Shown piece by piece: positions 1 to 5,504 of a stretch of DNA of 6,656 bases. A model generated the notes under the pieces. The model saw only the letters and a program-made list of their open reading frames with translations. It was not told where the DNA came from and did no database searches. Position 1 is the stretch's first letter, and the number at the start of each line of letters is the position of its first letter. Source of the stretch: Verrucomicrobiota bacterium (lineage in GTDB: Bacteria > Verrucomicrobiota > Verrucomicrobiia > Verrucomicrobiales > DEV007). The position numbers were made by a program, and so were the translations under genes. The stretch spans positions 1 through 6,656 of the forward strand of contig JAADHD010000261.1 of NCBI GenBank assembly GCA_013152075.1, read 5' to 3'.

Positions 1-1695
1 TTCCGCAGCAGATAACATCGAGCGCGTCACTTGAGCGGCATTCAGACTTAAAAAATCCGCCTCAGCCCGAGTAATGTCGCCTACCGCCGAGGTCACAATA
101 AGTCCCGTTGTCACCTCGGGAGCCAGAGTCTTGAATGCTTTCAAGCCCTCGTAATCCAGCGAGGTCACCACACATTCGTTTTGATACTTTTTATTCTGAA
201 TCAAATCCGCCACGCCGCGATTCAATCCTTCGCGATCCGGGCCGAATTTCAATTCGATGTTCAGCTTCATTTTTCCCCGAACCAGATCAATCACCTCATC
301 CAGTGTTGGCAGTGGCTCGCCTGAGAACTTGTCCGAAAACCACTTCCCCACGTCCAGTTTCAAACGCTGCTCCCGGGTCATATCTGCCACCTTCAAATTC
401 AGGCCGGACACCCGCATCAACTCACTGTCATGGATCATCACCAACTCCCCGTCTCCACTGATCTGAATATCAATCTCGGCATAGTCAGCCTGCTCCTCCA
501 TCGCGAGACGCAAAGCGCTCAGGGTGTTTTCCGGAGCTTCAACAGAGCTGCCACGATGCGCCGTTACTTCAACGATGCGCTCGATTTTAACCTCCTCCAC
601 CATGCTCCAGGCAGCGAAGAGAGAAACCACCAAGCCCACAACAAGAACAGTCCACACAACGGATCGCGCACTGTGCATACCAAAAAAACCAAAATGACGA
701 TCAGATTCTGCAAGATCAATAGGCTCGGCATCCACTGAAGCCGATCTCAAATAATGTTGAGAGATCAGAATACCTTGAGCAGAAAACCCCAGGAAGGTGA
801 TCGCCGTCGTAATGATAAAATGGGTGATCAGCAGCAAAGCTCCGCCAATAACCACCATTTGGATTTGATTTGCATAAACTTCAAAAAACAGCTTGTCGAT
901 CCCCTTTAAAACCAGCGTCATTACCAGCACCAGTAAAAATCCCAGCGCCGACAGCGCCAGCATTTCCACCCCGAACAGCCAGACTCTTCCGGCAGTGCGT
1001 TCTCGACTCCTGCGAATGCTTTCTCGCACACCGGTGCCTTCAAACAACAAAATCGGCAGCGCCAGGAACCAGCGCAGATACATCCACAGCAAGCCCGCTG
1101 CCGTTACAATAGCTCCAAGTGATGTAATCGTTATCGCCTTCCAGAAAACCGGCGGTTTCACGCTGAGATAATAGTTGATATCGCGGTCTGACAACATCGT
1201 AAAAAAACAAATGCCACCCACAATCAAAACCGGTAAAGCAACAACCACCGCTGCCAGAAAATAAAACAATCCCAGACGCAATAAACGCGGAAATTGTTTT
1301 TTTTGCAGCCAAATGACCTCCATTAGTTTTGGCAGACGCCCACCCGATAGGGCGGAGCGTGCAACCAGTATCATGCCTGATTGCTCAAAGAAAAAAACCG
1401 CCAACGCAAACGTACCCGACAAGGCCAAGAACAGCAAACCCCGGAATGAGAGAAAAAATGTCGCTAGATCAAAATTACTGACCACTGAGCTGCCACCACT
1501 TTTTGTCAACCACTGAACCATCCATGCGGTAATCGGCGTAAAAACAAGTCCTGCCAACATCGCATACAATATGCGCACTGCGATCAACCTCGCCAAAGCA
1601 TGTCGCTCTGAAAGCGTTTGCCCGACAACCCGGGCATCCTCATTCCACTGCTGCGAAATTTTGCTTCGCTTCAATCCCTCTACTTCTCCACTCAT
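1..1695 (-). CDS. Membrane-anchored glycerophosphodiester phosphodiesterase (3' end outside window)
   Basis: Predicted to hydrolyse glycerophosphodiesters to glycerol-3-phosphate and an alcohol. 565 residues are visible; the frame is open to the left edge, so the C-terminus (perhaps 40-60 residues by comparison with the family) is missing. Residues about 35-365 hold seven hydrophobic stretches (near 35-60, 80-104, 140-167, 187-217, 239-264, 278-305, 345-365), matching the membrane domain found at the N-terminus of some GDPD proteins. The catalytic domain starts near 375: HRG at 380-382, APENT at 387-391, metal ligands E407 and D409, second catalytic histidine in HD at 422-423, and E481 in NIELK. 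All expected active-site residues seen so far are intact. The domain follows the last helix and so probably lies outside the cytoplasmic membrane (inference). The ATG at 1695 lies 3 bp after the upstream stop with only AAGG directly before it, suggesting translational coupling. The family call is firm; the substrate is not known. Confidence 0.93.
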   Translation of the reverse strand, partial: MSGEVEGLKRSKISQQWNEDARVVGQTLSERHALARLIAVRILYAMLAGLVFTPITAWMVQWLTKSGGSSVVSNFDLATFFLSFRGLLFLALSGTFALAVFFFEQSGMILVARSALSGGRLPKLMEVIWLQKKQFPRLLRLGLFYFLAAVVVALPVLIVGGICFFTMLSDRDINYYLSVKPPVFWKAITITSLGAIVTAAGLLWMYLRWFLALPILLFEGTGVRESIRRSRERTAGRVWLFGVEMLALSALGFLLVLVMTLVLKGIDKLFFEVYANQIQMVVIGGALLLITHFIITTAITFLGFSAQGILISQHYLRSASVDAEPIDLAESDRHFGFFGMHSARSVVWTVLVVGLVVSLFAAWSMVEEVKIERIVEVTAHRGSSVEAPENTLSALRLAMEEQADYAEIDIQISGDGELVMIHDSELMRVSGLNLKVADMTREQRLKLDVGKWFSDKFSGEPLPTLDEVIDLVRGKMKLNIELKFGPDREGLNRGVADLIQNKKYQNECVVTSLDYEGLKAFKTLAPEVTTGLIVTSAVGDITRAEADFLSLNAAQVTRSMLSAAE

Positions 1696-1698
1696 CCT

Positions 1699-2139
1699 TC
1701 AAGCCTGCCAATTCTCCAAAGCTTCCACCAGCTCCAACACCTTGTTTTTGCGCGCTCCTTTGATTGGAAAAGACGCAAGCTTCAAATCCTCGCCTTCATA
1801 ATAATGAATCTTCACCTGCTCTTCCTCCCGTTTCACGTAAGCCAGTTGTGATTGAGAAACCACCTGCTGTACTTGTCCGCGACGGCTGATTTTCACCTCA
1901 CCCTCGCCTTCCGCATCCATCTTCATTTCAACAATGATCCGATGCCTGCCAAGCAACCATATCGCCCCCCCGACAAACGCCGCCGCCGCTAATAACATCA
2001 AGCAAAAGCGCAACCCCATTGCCCCCGTCTGGGAAAACTCTCTCCACGCCATCACCGCGATCAAAACCCCGCCACCTCCGCAGTATAGAGGCGAGCGATC
2101 TTTGACATCGTCATAAGTTTTTAGCACCAAATGCTCCAT
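1699..2139 (-). CDS. Small membrane protein, possible PH-like cytoplasmic domain
   Basis: 146 residues, not recognised as a named family. A soluble N-terminus (1-16) is followed by a weakly hydrophobic Gly-rich stretch (about 17-31) and a clear membrane helix (about 44-63). After Arg/His-rich residues comes a strand-rich domain (about 66-128) ending in a helix (129-144, VLELVEALENW). One or two helices followed by a beta domain capped by a C-terminal helix ending in Trp resembles bacterial PH-like membrane proteins; this is an inference from layout only. The start at 2139 is backed by a G-rich SD (GGGGGAA) about 6 nt upstream. It sits 34 bp after pyk and 3 bp before the membrane GDPD gene, so it probably shares a transcript with both and may work with the GDPD protein in the membrane. 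Confidence 0.8.
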   Translation of the reverse strand: MEHLVLKTYDDVKDRSPLYCGGGGVLIAVMAWREFSQTGAMGLRFCLMLLAAAAFVGGAIWLLGRHRIIVEMKMDAEGEGEVKISRRGQVQQVVSQSQLAYVKREEEQVKIHYYEGEDLKLASFPIKGARKNKVLELVEALENWQA

Positions 2140-2145
2140 TTTATT

Positions 2146-2150
2146 CCCCC
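2146..2150 (-). promoter_or_regulatory. Shine-Dalgarno site of the small membrane protein gene
   Basis: The minus strand reads GGGGGAATAAA and then ATG at 2139. The five-G run ends 6 nt before the start, a normal spacing, and supports that ATG. Confidence 0.6.
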
Positions 2151-2173
2151 ATCCTGACTCCTAGCCTGTTTCT

Positions 2174-3577
2174 TTAAACAATCCGTGACTGGATCGACCC
2201 TACCACCTGATCGCCTACCTTGATCCCGGTAATAATGATAATCGAATTTCCAGCTTCCAGTTTTCCTTCGGTAATCAATTTCTGCAAAGCGCGATCGATC
2301 GTCGTATCGGGGTGCCCTTCGTCGAAATCCATCTGAAACGGTCGAACCCCCCAGTTCAGGGTCAACGAAGCCGCCACCTTCGCATCAGAACACGCTGCAT
2401 ATATCGGAGAATAACGGGGCCGTTGCCACGAAACATAACGCGCCATCGTTCCGGTATTGGTAAACAACAACACGGCGTCCGCCTTCAACTGGTCAGCCAA
2501 TACCACCGCACTGTTTGCCAGCTTTTCACGGGGGTCGACAAACTCAGCTAGTTTGTGATAATCGGCACCGCCACTGCGCTCCGTTCTTCTGGCAATGCGA
2601 TCCAGTACCTCCACACATTTCACCGGGTATTGACCCACCGCACTTTCTCCGCTCAACATGATCGCATCGGTCTCCTCAAATACCGCATTGGCCACATCCG
2701 TAATCTCCGCACGAGTAGGCATCGGGCTCTCGATCATGCTTTCCAACATATGAGTCGCCACAATCACCGGACGTCCCAGGCGCAGGCAGGTTTTCACCAA
2801 ACGACGTTGAATGATCGGCAGTTCTTCATACGGACACTCGATACCTAGGTCACCGCGCGCCACCATGATGCCATCAGCGACCGCTACAATTTCATCAAAA
2901 TTCTTGACCGCCTGTTGATCTTCAATTTTTGCAATGATCGCGGGTTTATGACTGTGTTCAGCCAGCAATTCTCTCAGCATTTTGATATCGCCAGCTTCAC
3001 GAACAAACGAAAGCGCAATAAAATCTACCTCAAGCTCAATGCCCAGAGCTATATCGGCACGATCCTTGTCTGTGATCGGAGGCAGACTGACCTTCACCCC
3101 CGGCAGATTGATATGGCGACGACTGCCCAACTTACCCGGGGTTAAAATTTCGCATTCCACCTTGTTGTCGAACTTCGCCAACACCTTCATGTGGATCTCA
3201 CCGCTATCGACCATGATCACATCATCCACACTGATATCGTTGATGAAATTCTCGTAGTTCACATCCACCGAATGCAACTCCTCACTTGTCTCACCGCGAA
3301 CAGTGAACGTGAATTTTTCCCCAGGCTCCAAATTCAATTCCGCAGGCAAGTTGCCCGTCCGGATCTCCGGCCCTTGAGTATCAAGTAAAACGCCAACGAT
3401 CTTCCCCCTCTTATCCGCTTGCTCACGCACCGTCGCCACCACCTCTCTTACCCAATCATGGGGCGCATGTGACATATTAAGGCGAACAATGTCCAAGCCC
3501 ATGTCTATCATTTTGCCTATCTTTTTAGCCTTGCTGGAAGCCGGCCCCAGGGTGGTGATGATTTTTGTCTTTCTCAT
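2174..3577 (-). CDS. pyk: Pyruvate kinase
   Basis: Converts phosphoenolpyruvate and ADP to pyruvate and ATP, the last step of glycolysis, in the cytoplasm. At 467 residues it is full length for the short bacterial type, with no extra C-terminal PEP-utiliser domain. It begins RKTKIITTLGPAS as the family does. Substrate and cation residues are present: R32, N34, S36 in RLNMSH, D66-T67 in LLDTQGPEIRTG, K217 and E219 in IIAKIED, R241-G242-D243 in MVARGDLG, and T275 in ATHMLESM. E71 corresponds to Glu117 of the muscle enzyme, which in this family goes with potassium dependence. Domain B covers roughly 70-165; the C-terminal domain starts near 350 and has a TNTGTMAR loop at 383-390 where other members bind their effector. 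Variants are H276 after the catalytic Thr and ESAVG at 311-315 near the end of the TDVANAV block. No good Shine-Dalgarno precedes the ATG; the leader is heptad-repeat DNA. Confidence 0.99.
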   Translation of the reverse strand: MRKTKIITTLGPASSKAKKIGKMIDMGLDIVRLNMSHAPHDWVREVVATVREQADKRGKIVGVLLDTQGPEIRTGNLPAELNLEPGEKFTFTVRGETSEELHSVDVNYENFINDISVDDVIMVDSGEIHMKVLAKFDNKVECEILTPGKLGSRRHINLPGVKVSLPPITDKDRADIALGIELEVDFIALSFVREAGDIKMLRELLAEHSHKPAIIAKIEDQQAVKNFDEIVAVADGIMVARGDLGIECPYEELPIIQRRLVKTCLRLGRPVIVATHMLESMIESPMPTRAEITDVANAVFEETDAIMLSGESAVGQYPVKCVEVLDRIARRTERSGGADYHKLAEFVDPREKLANSAVVLADQLKADAVLLFTNTGTMARYVSWQRPRYSPIYAACSDAKVAASLTLNWGVRPFQMDFDEGHPDTTIDRALQKLITEGKLEAGNSIIIITGIKVGDQVVGSIQSRIV

Positions 3578-3586
3578 GGATGAAAT

Positions 3587-3621
3587 AATTAGGAATTAAG
3601 AATTAATAATTTGGAATTAGG
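3587..3621. repeat. Left heptad array, 5 in-register units
   Basis: Five consecutive 7-bp units on the plus strand: AATTAGG, AATTAAG, AATTAAT, AATTTGG, AATTAGG. This is the reverse-complement orientation of the large array at 4109-4234 and is more degenerate. It forms the AT-rich leader just upstream of pyk on the minus strand and abuts the 46-bp core repeat. Confidence 0.9.
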
Positions 3622-3667
3622 AGCCGAGACCGCGAAGCGGGCGAGACAGTCTGAGCGAAGCGATGAC
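3622..3667 (-). repeat. 46-bp core repeat, copy A (inverted relative to copy B)
   Basis: The reverse complement matches 4894-4939 at 41 of 46 positions, and all five differences are transitions. With adjoining heptad bases the match extends to 3614-3674 against 4887-4947, 56 of 61. The plus strand holds two copies of GCGAAGC (3632-3638 and 3655-3661), a heptamer known to form an unusually stable DNA mini-hairpin; the first is extended to CCGCGAAGCGG. One more heptad unit (AATTAAG, 3668-3674) closes the copy. Confidence 0.9.
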
Positions 3668-3678
3668 AATTAAGTCCC

Positions 3679-3715
3679 GGAGCCTGAACGGAGCGTCTGT
3701 GGGCGAGACAGCCGA
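3679..3715 (-). repeat. Decayed partial copy of the core repeat
   Basis: Read on the minus strand, GGCTGTCTCGCCCAC matches GACTGTCTCGCCCGC of copy A at 13 of 15 positions, and GGCTCC recurs at the far end with a spacer of 16 instead of 13 nt. The plus-strand word GGGCGAGACAG occurs both here (3701-3711) and in copy A (3639-3649). The rest of 3675-3736 shows no recognisable gene. Probably an older duplication. Confidence 0.5.
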
Positions 3716-3734
3716 AACTATACTGAAAGGAAGC

Positions 3735-3748
3735 ACTTAGGAATTAGA
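3735..3748. repeat. Two heptad units at the 3' end of the four-helix gene
   Basis: Plus strand ACTTAGG and AATTAGA, each 6 of 7 to AATTAGG and in register. They encode the last residues and the TAA stop of the four-helix-bundle gene, and are oriented opposite to the array at its 5' end. The gene is thus bracketed by inverted heptads. Confidence 0.65.
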
Positions 3749-4102
3749 AAAAAATTTCTTCATCGTTTTAATGATAGAACCAGATAGTTTCAGAAGTTCC
3801 TCGCAATCATCAATAAGGGATTTTGCTTCATTCTCCTCAATGATATTTGAATCCCTAAGTAATCGAATCCAATAATGGGTTTCACGCGCCTCTTTATAAG
3901 CGATGCTCATCTTGAAAATAAAGTCTCTTTCTGATTGGCCTCCGATAGCTTCTTCAATATTTGCGCCGATCGAAGTCCCACTGCGAACAATCTGCTTAGA
4001 CAAAACAAACTCCTTCTTATCTTCACATAAATAACGGTACAACTTAACAATTCTCAACGCAAAAGCATACGACTTATCCTGAACAAGATTATTTGTTTTC
4101 AT
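3737..4102 (-). CDS. S23-type four-helix-bundle protein
   Basis: 121 residues from the ATG at 4102 (a TTG at 4108 would add two). Members of this family were first known from intervening sequences in 23S rRNA genes and also occur as free-standing genes; a relative (Avd) serves diversity-generating retroelements. Biochemical role is unclear, nucleic-acid binding being the usual suggestion. The hallmarks are all present: helix 1 with YAFALRIVKLYRYL (12-25), LSKQIVRSGTSIGANIEEA (34-52), helix 3 with KMSIAYKEARETHYWIRLL (64-82), and a final helix with IDDCEELLKLSGSIIKTMKK. Length is typical and the frame intact. It is about 39% GC over 300 sampled bases, against about 54% in sampled pyk sequence, suggesting separate origin. 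Its 5' leader is almost wholly heptad array, which supplies AGGA 9 nt before ATG; its stop lies in another heptad. No rRNA is nearby. Confidence 0.95.
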   Translation of the reverse strand: MKTNNLVQDKSYAFALRIVKLYRYLCEDKKEFVLSKQIVRSGTSIGANIEEAIGGQSERDFIFKMSIAYKEARETHYWIRLLRDSNIIEENEAKSLIDDCEELLKLSGSIIKTMKKFFSNS

Positions 4103-4108
4103 TCCCAA

Positions 4109-4234
4109 AATTCCTAATTCCTAATTCCTAATTCTTAATTCTTAATTCTTAATTCCTAATTCTTAATTCTTAATTCTTAATTCCTAATTCTTAATTCCTA
4201 ATTCTTAATTCCTAATTCCTAATTCCTAATTCTT
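4109..4234. repeat. Main heptad array, 18 perfect-length units of AATTCYT
   Basis: 126 bp made of 18 uninterrupted 7-bp units. Every unit is AATTCCT or AATTCTT; only position 6 varies. In order the variable base reads CCC TTT C TTT C T C T CCC T, nine of each. On the minus strand the units read AGGAATT or AAGAATT. It fills 117 of the 123 bp between the stop of the upstream secreted-protein gene and the ATG of the four-helix gene, and its right end runs into the last codons of the former. A TAA or TAG occurs in every frame on both strands every 21 bp. Confidence 0.98.
4113..4115 (-). promoter_or_regulatory. Repeat-derived SD-like site for the four-helix gene
   Basis: The first array unit reads AGGAATT on the minus strand and is followed by TTGGGA and ATG. 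AGGA (including the base at 4112) ends 9 nt before the start. Further AGGA motifs recur upstream in each C-type unit. Functional use is inferred. Confidence 0.4.
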
Positions 4235-4876
4235 AACCCCCACTTCAACATCATGACCGTCAGCCAGGCGAATCAAAGCCCCGCGAATCATATTCCCTCT
4301 CTCTTCCCGACTGATATCCGGATACTTCTTCACCGTTTGCCTGATGTATAAATGAAATTTCTTCTGTTGCTCGGGCGACAAGGCTTTGTAACGCTTTACT
4401 TCCTCGGGCGCCGGCCCTTTGCGTTTTTTCCCATCCGGCTTTCCTTTCTTTTTAGCTCCACCGTGCCCGGATGCGCTCTTCCCGGCCGGCGCCACCCGCT
4501 CGCTGTCATACTTCAACTCCATTGTTTCCCCGCCAAGCACCACCTTCACACTGACATTACCCAACTCATCAGCCGAACTTACCTCAATCAGCCTCATCCC
4601 GTTTTTATCTTCATCGATCGACGAAATAACCACCGTTTCCCTGGTATCCCTATTATACAAAGTAGCTAGAGACTCCTCCCCCAAGCTCACCACCGCGCGC
4701 AGAAAATAAGTGTCCGCCAAATTCAAAGTCCTTAAAAAAGGCGAGCGGCTTTTTAATTGCTCGAAGTCCCTCTCGGCCACCGGACGCGGTACGCCCTCCA
4801 CTCCAACTTGCGCCATCCCATTCCCCGCCGAAAACAGCACCGCCCCACAAAGCCAAACATAAATATTACCCCCCAT
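4226..4876 (-). CDS. Secreted protein of the secretion/pilus cluster, possible GspC/PilP analogue
   Basis: 216 residues, family not recognised with certainty. Residues 1-22 look like a signal peptide (hydrophobic 5-18, likely cut after GMA at 20-22). A compact strand-rich domain follows (about 45-127: SPFLRTLNLADTYFLRAVV, then ATLYNRDTRETVVIS, then VSVKVVLGGETMELKY). This pattern, with a short strand protein ending in a LGGETMELKY-like strand, recalls the periplasmic HR/PilP-type domain of GspC and PilP, which links the inner-membrane platform to the secretin; this is inference. Residues 133-162 are a Gly/Ala/Lys/Pro low-complexity linker, strongly basic, and 163-209 form a charged helical tail. 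The gene lies after GspL- and GspM-like genes. Its SD (AAGGA, 8 nt before ATG) and its last residues KN plus TAG stop are made of heptad-repeat DNA, so the array begins inside the ORF. Confidence 0.82.
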   Translation of the reverse strand: MGGNIYVWLCGAVLFSAGNGMAQVGVEGVPRPVAERDFEQLKSRSPFLRTLNLADTYFLRAVVSLGEESLATLYNRDTRETVVISSIDEDKNGMRLIEVSSADELGNVSVKVVLGGETMELKYDSERVAPAGKSASGHGGAKKKGKPDGKKRKGPAPEEVKRYKALSPEQQKKFHLYIRQTVKKYPDISREERGNMIRGALIRLADGHDVEVGVKN

Positions 4877-4893
4877 ATTCCTAATCCTTAATT
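4876..4893. repeat. Degenerate heptads at the start of the secreted-protein gene
   Basis: Plus strand TATTCCT, AATCCTT and a partial AATT, in the same orientation as the main array and directly joined to core copy B. The first unit touches the ATG of the downstream gene. Confidence 0.65.
4885..4889 (-). promoter_or_regulatory. Repeat-derived Shine-Dalgarno of the secreted-protein gene
   Basis: The minus strand reads AAGGATTAGGAAT and then ATG at 4876, so AAGGA ends 8 nt before the start. The AAGGA exists only because the heptad here is AATCCTT instead of AATTCTT. Confidence 0.6.
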
Positions 4894-4939
4894 GTCATCG
4901 CTTCGCTCAAACTGCCTCACCCACTTCGCGGCCTCGGCT
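4894..4939 (+). repeat. 46-bp core repeat, copy B
   Basis: Inverted partner of copy A at 3622-3667 (41 of 46 identical, five transitions). It keeps one GCGAAGC mini-hairpin word (reverse strand, 4900-4906), while the other has become GCGAAGT (4923-4929). It is flanked on both sides by heptads, as copy A is, and occupies the 85-bp gap between the GspM-like and secreted-protein genes. Confidence 0.9.
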
Positions 4940-4942
4940 CCT

Positions 4943-4963
4943 AATTCTTAATTCTTAATTCCT
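4943..4963. repeat. Right heptad array, 3 perfect units
   Basis: AATTCTT, AATTCTT, AATTCCT on the plus strand, preceded by a partial CCT that joins the core. The last unit forms part of the TAG stop of the GspM-like gene. Confidence 0.9.
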
Positions 4964-5504
4964 ACCCCTTCCTCCGAAACCATCTCGCCACCGTCACTTC
5001 GCAAATCGCCTGCGGCTCCTTTAGCTTTGATTTGCTATCAATAGAAAGCTTGAGCGTCTGGAGCGTCTGAAAACGATCAACTCCCTGCAGTTTGGACAGC
5101 CATTCATTCACCTTCATCGCATCCCCCTGAATCCTTAGATTCACCGCCACCTCATCATAGTAGGTCGAGGATTTTGGCTCCAGCAGGGTTTGCCGATCAA
5201 TCTTGATCCGACTCTCATAAAGCGAATCCTGCAAAAATTGAACCAGCTCTCCCTGGGCCTTGCCCGCCGAATCAAAACCCGGCGGCATTTTTTCCACCAA
5301 CCACTGGTTCTTGCGTTCCCAGTAATCCTTGTCCCCCAACCAGCCCTGCTGTTCCAATATTTCAAGTTTGAGCTCACTCACTCGCCCCTTCCCTCCTTTC
5401 AAACCCTTGTAAATCGCACGGACAGCAAACAGATTCCCCATCGCAAAGATGGTGAACAAGCACAGCAACAGCAGCTTGATTTCCCTGTTATTCAGATTTC
5501 GCAT
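4962..5504 (-). CDS. GspM/PilO-like inner-membrane platform protein
   Basis: 180 residues. A short basic cytoplasmic N-terminus is followed by one membrane helix (about 9-30, LLLLCLFTIFAMGNLFAV), a helical, probably coiled-coil stretch (about 40-75), and a periplasmic domain (about 84-176) of alternating strands and helices with AMKVNEWLSKLQGVDRFQTLQTLKLS at 129-154, the wording expected of the ferredoxin-like fold of GspM and PilO. Such proteins pair with GspL or PilN and help couple the cytoplasmic motor to the pseudopilus. The start at 5504 overlaps the end of the GspL/PilN-like gene by 17 bp and has a good SD, indicating coupled synthesis. The TAG stop lies in the first heptad of the right array. 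The family call rests on architecture and context, since sequence conservation in this family is low. Confidence 0.78.
   Translation of the reverse strand: MRNLNNREIKLLLLCLFTIFAMGNLFAVRAIYKGLKGGKGRVSELKLEILEQQGWLGDKDYWERKNQWLVEKMPPGFDSAGKAQGELVQFLQDSLYESRIKIDRQTLLEPKSSTYYDEVAVNLRIQGDAMKVNEWLSKLQGVDRFQTLQTLKLSIDSKSKLKEPQAICEVTVARWFRRKG

Noticed and set aside
1040..1312. 90-residue minus-strand frame
   Set aside because: It lies in another frame inside the membrane part of the GDPD gene, whose own frame is unbroken from 1695 to the window edge.
3600..3720. Promoter or intrinsic terminator between the four-helix gene and pyk
   Set aside because: A TTGTCA word in the core has no acceptable -10 at proper spacing, and the CCGC/GCGG hairpin is only 4 bp with no T-run after it. 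AT-rich heptads give many weak -10-like words, so none can be singled out.
3737..4102. Four-helix gene as Avd of a diversity-generating retroelement, or as a 23S rRNA intervening sequence
   Set aside because: No reverse transcriptase, template or variable repeat, and no rRNA sequence, occurs in the window. Only the protein fold is shared.
4109..4234. Heptad array as a CRISPR or telomere-like repeat
   Set aside because: There are no spacers between units and the unit is only 7 bp, which excludes CRISPR. Resemblance of TTAGGAA to telomeric TTAGGG is superficial and the array is internal in a bacterial gene cluster.
3587..4963. Classical insertion sequence
   Set aside because: The only gene of foreign appearance is the four-helix-bundle protein; no DDE, HUH or recombinase motif was seen and no target-site duplication could be identified.
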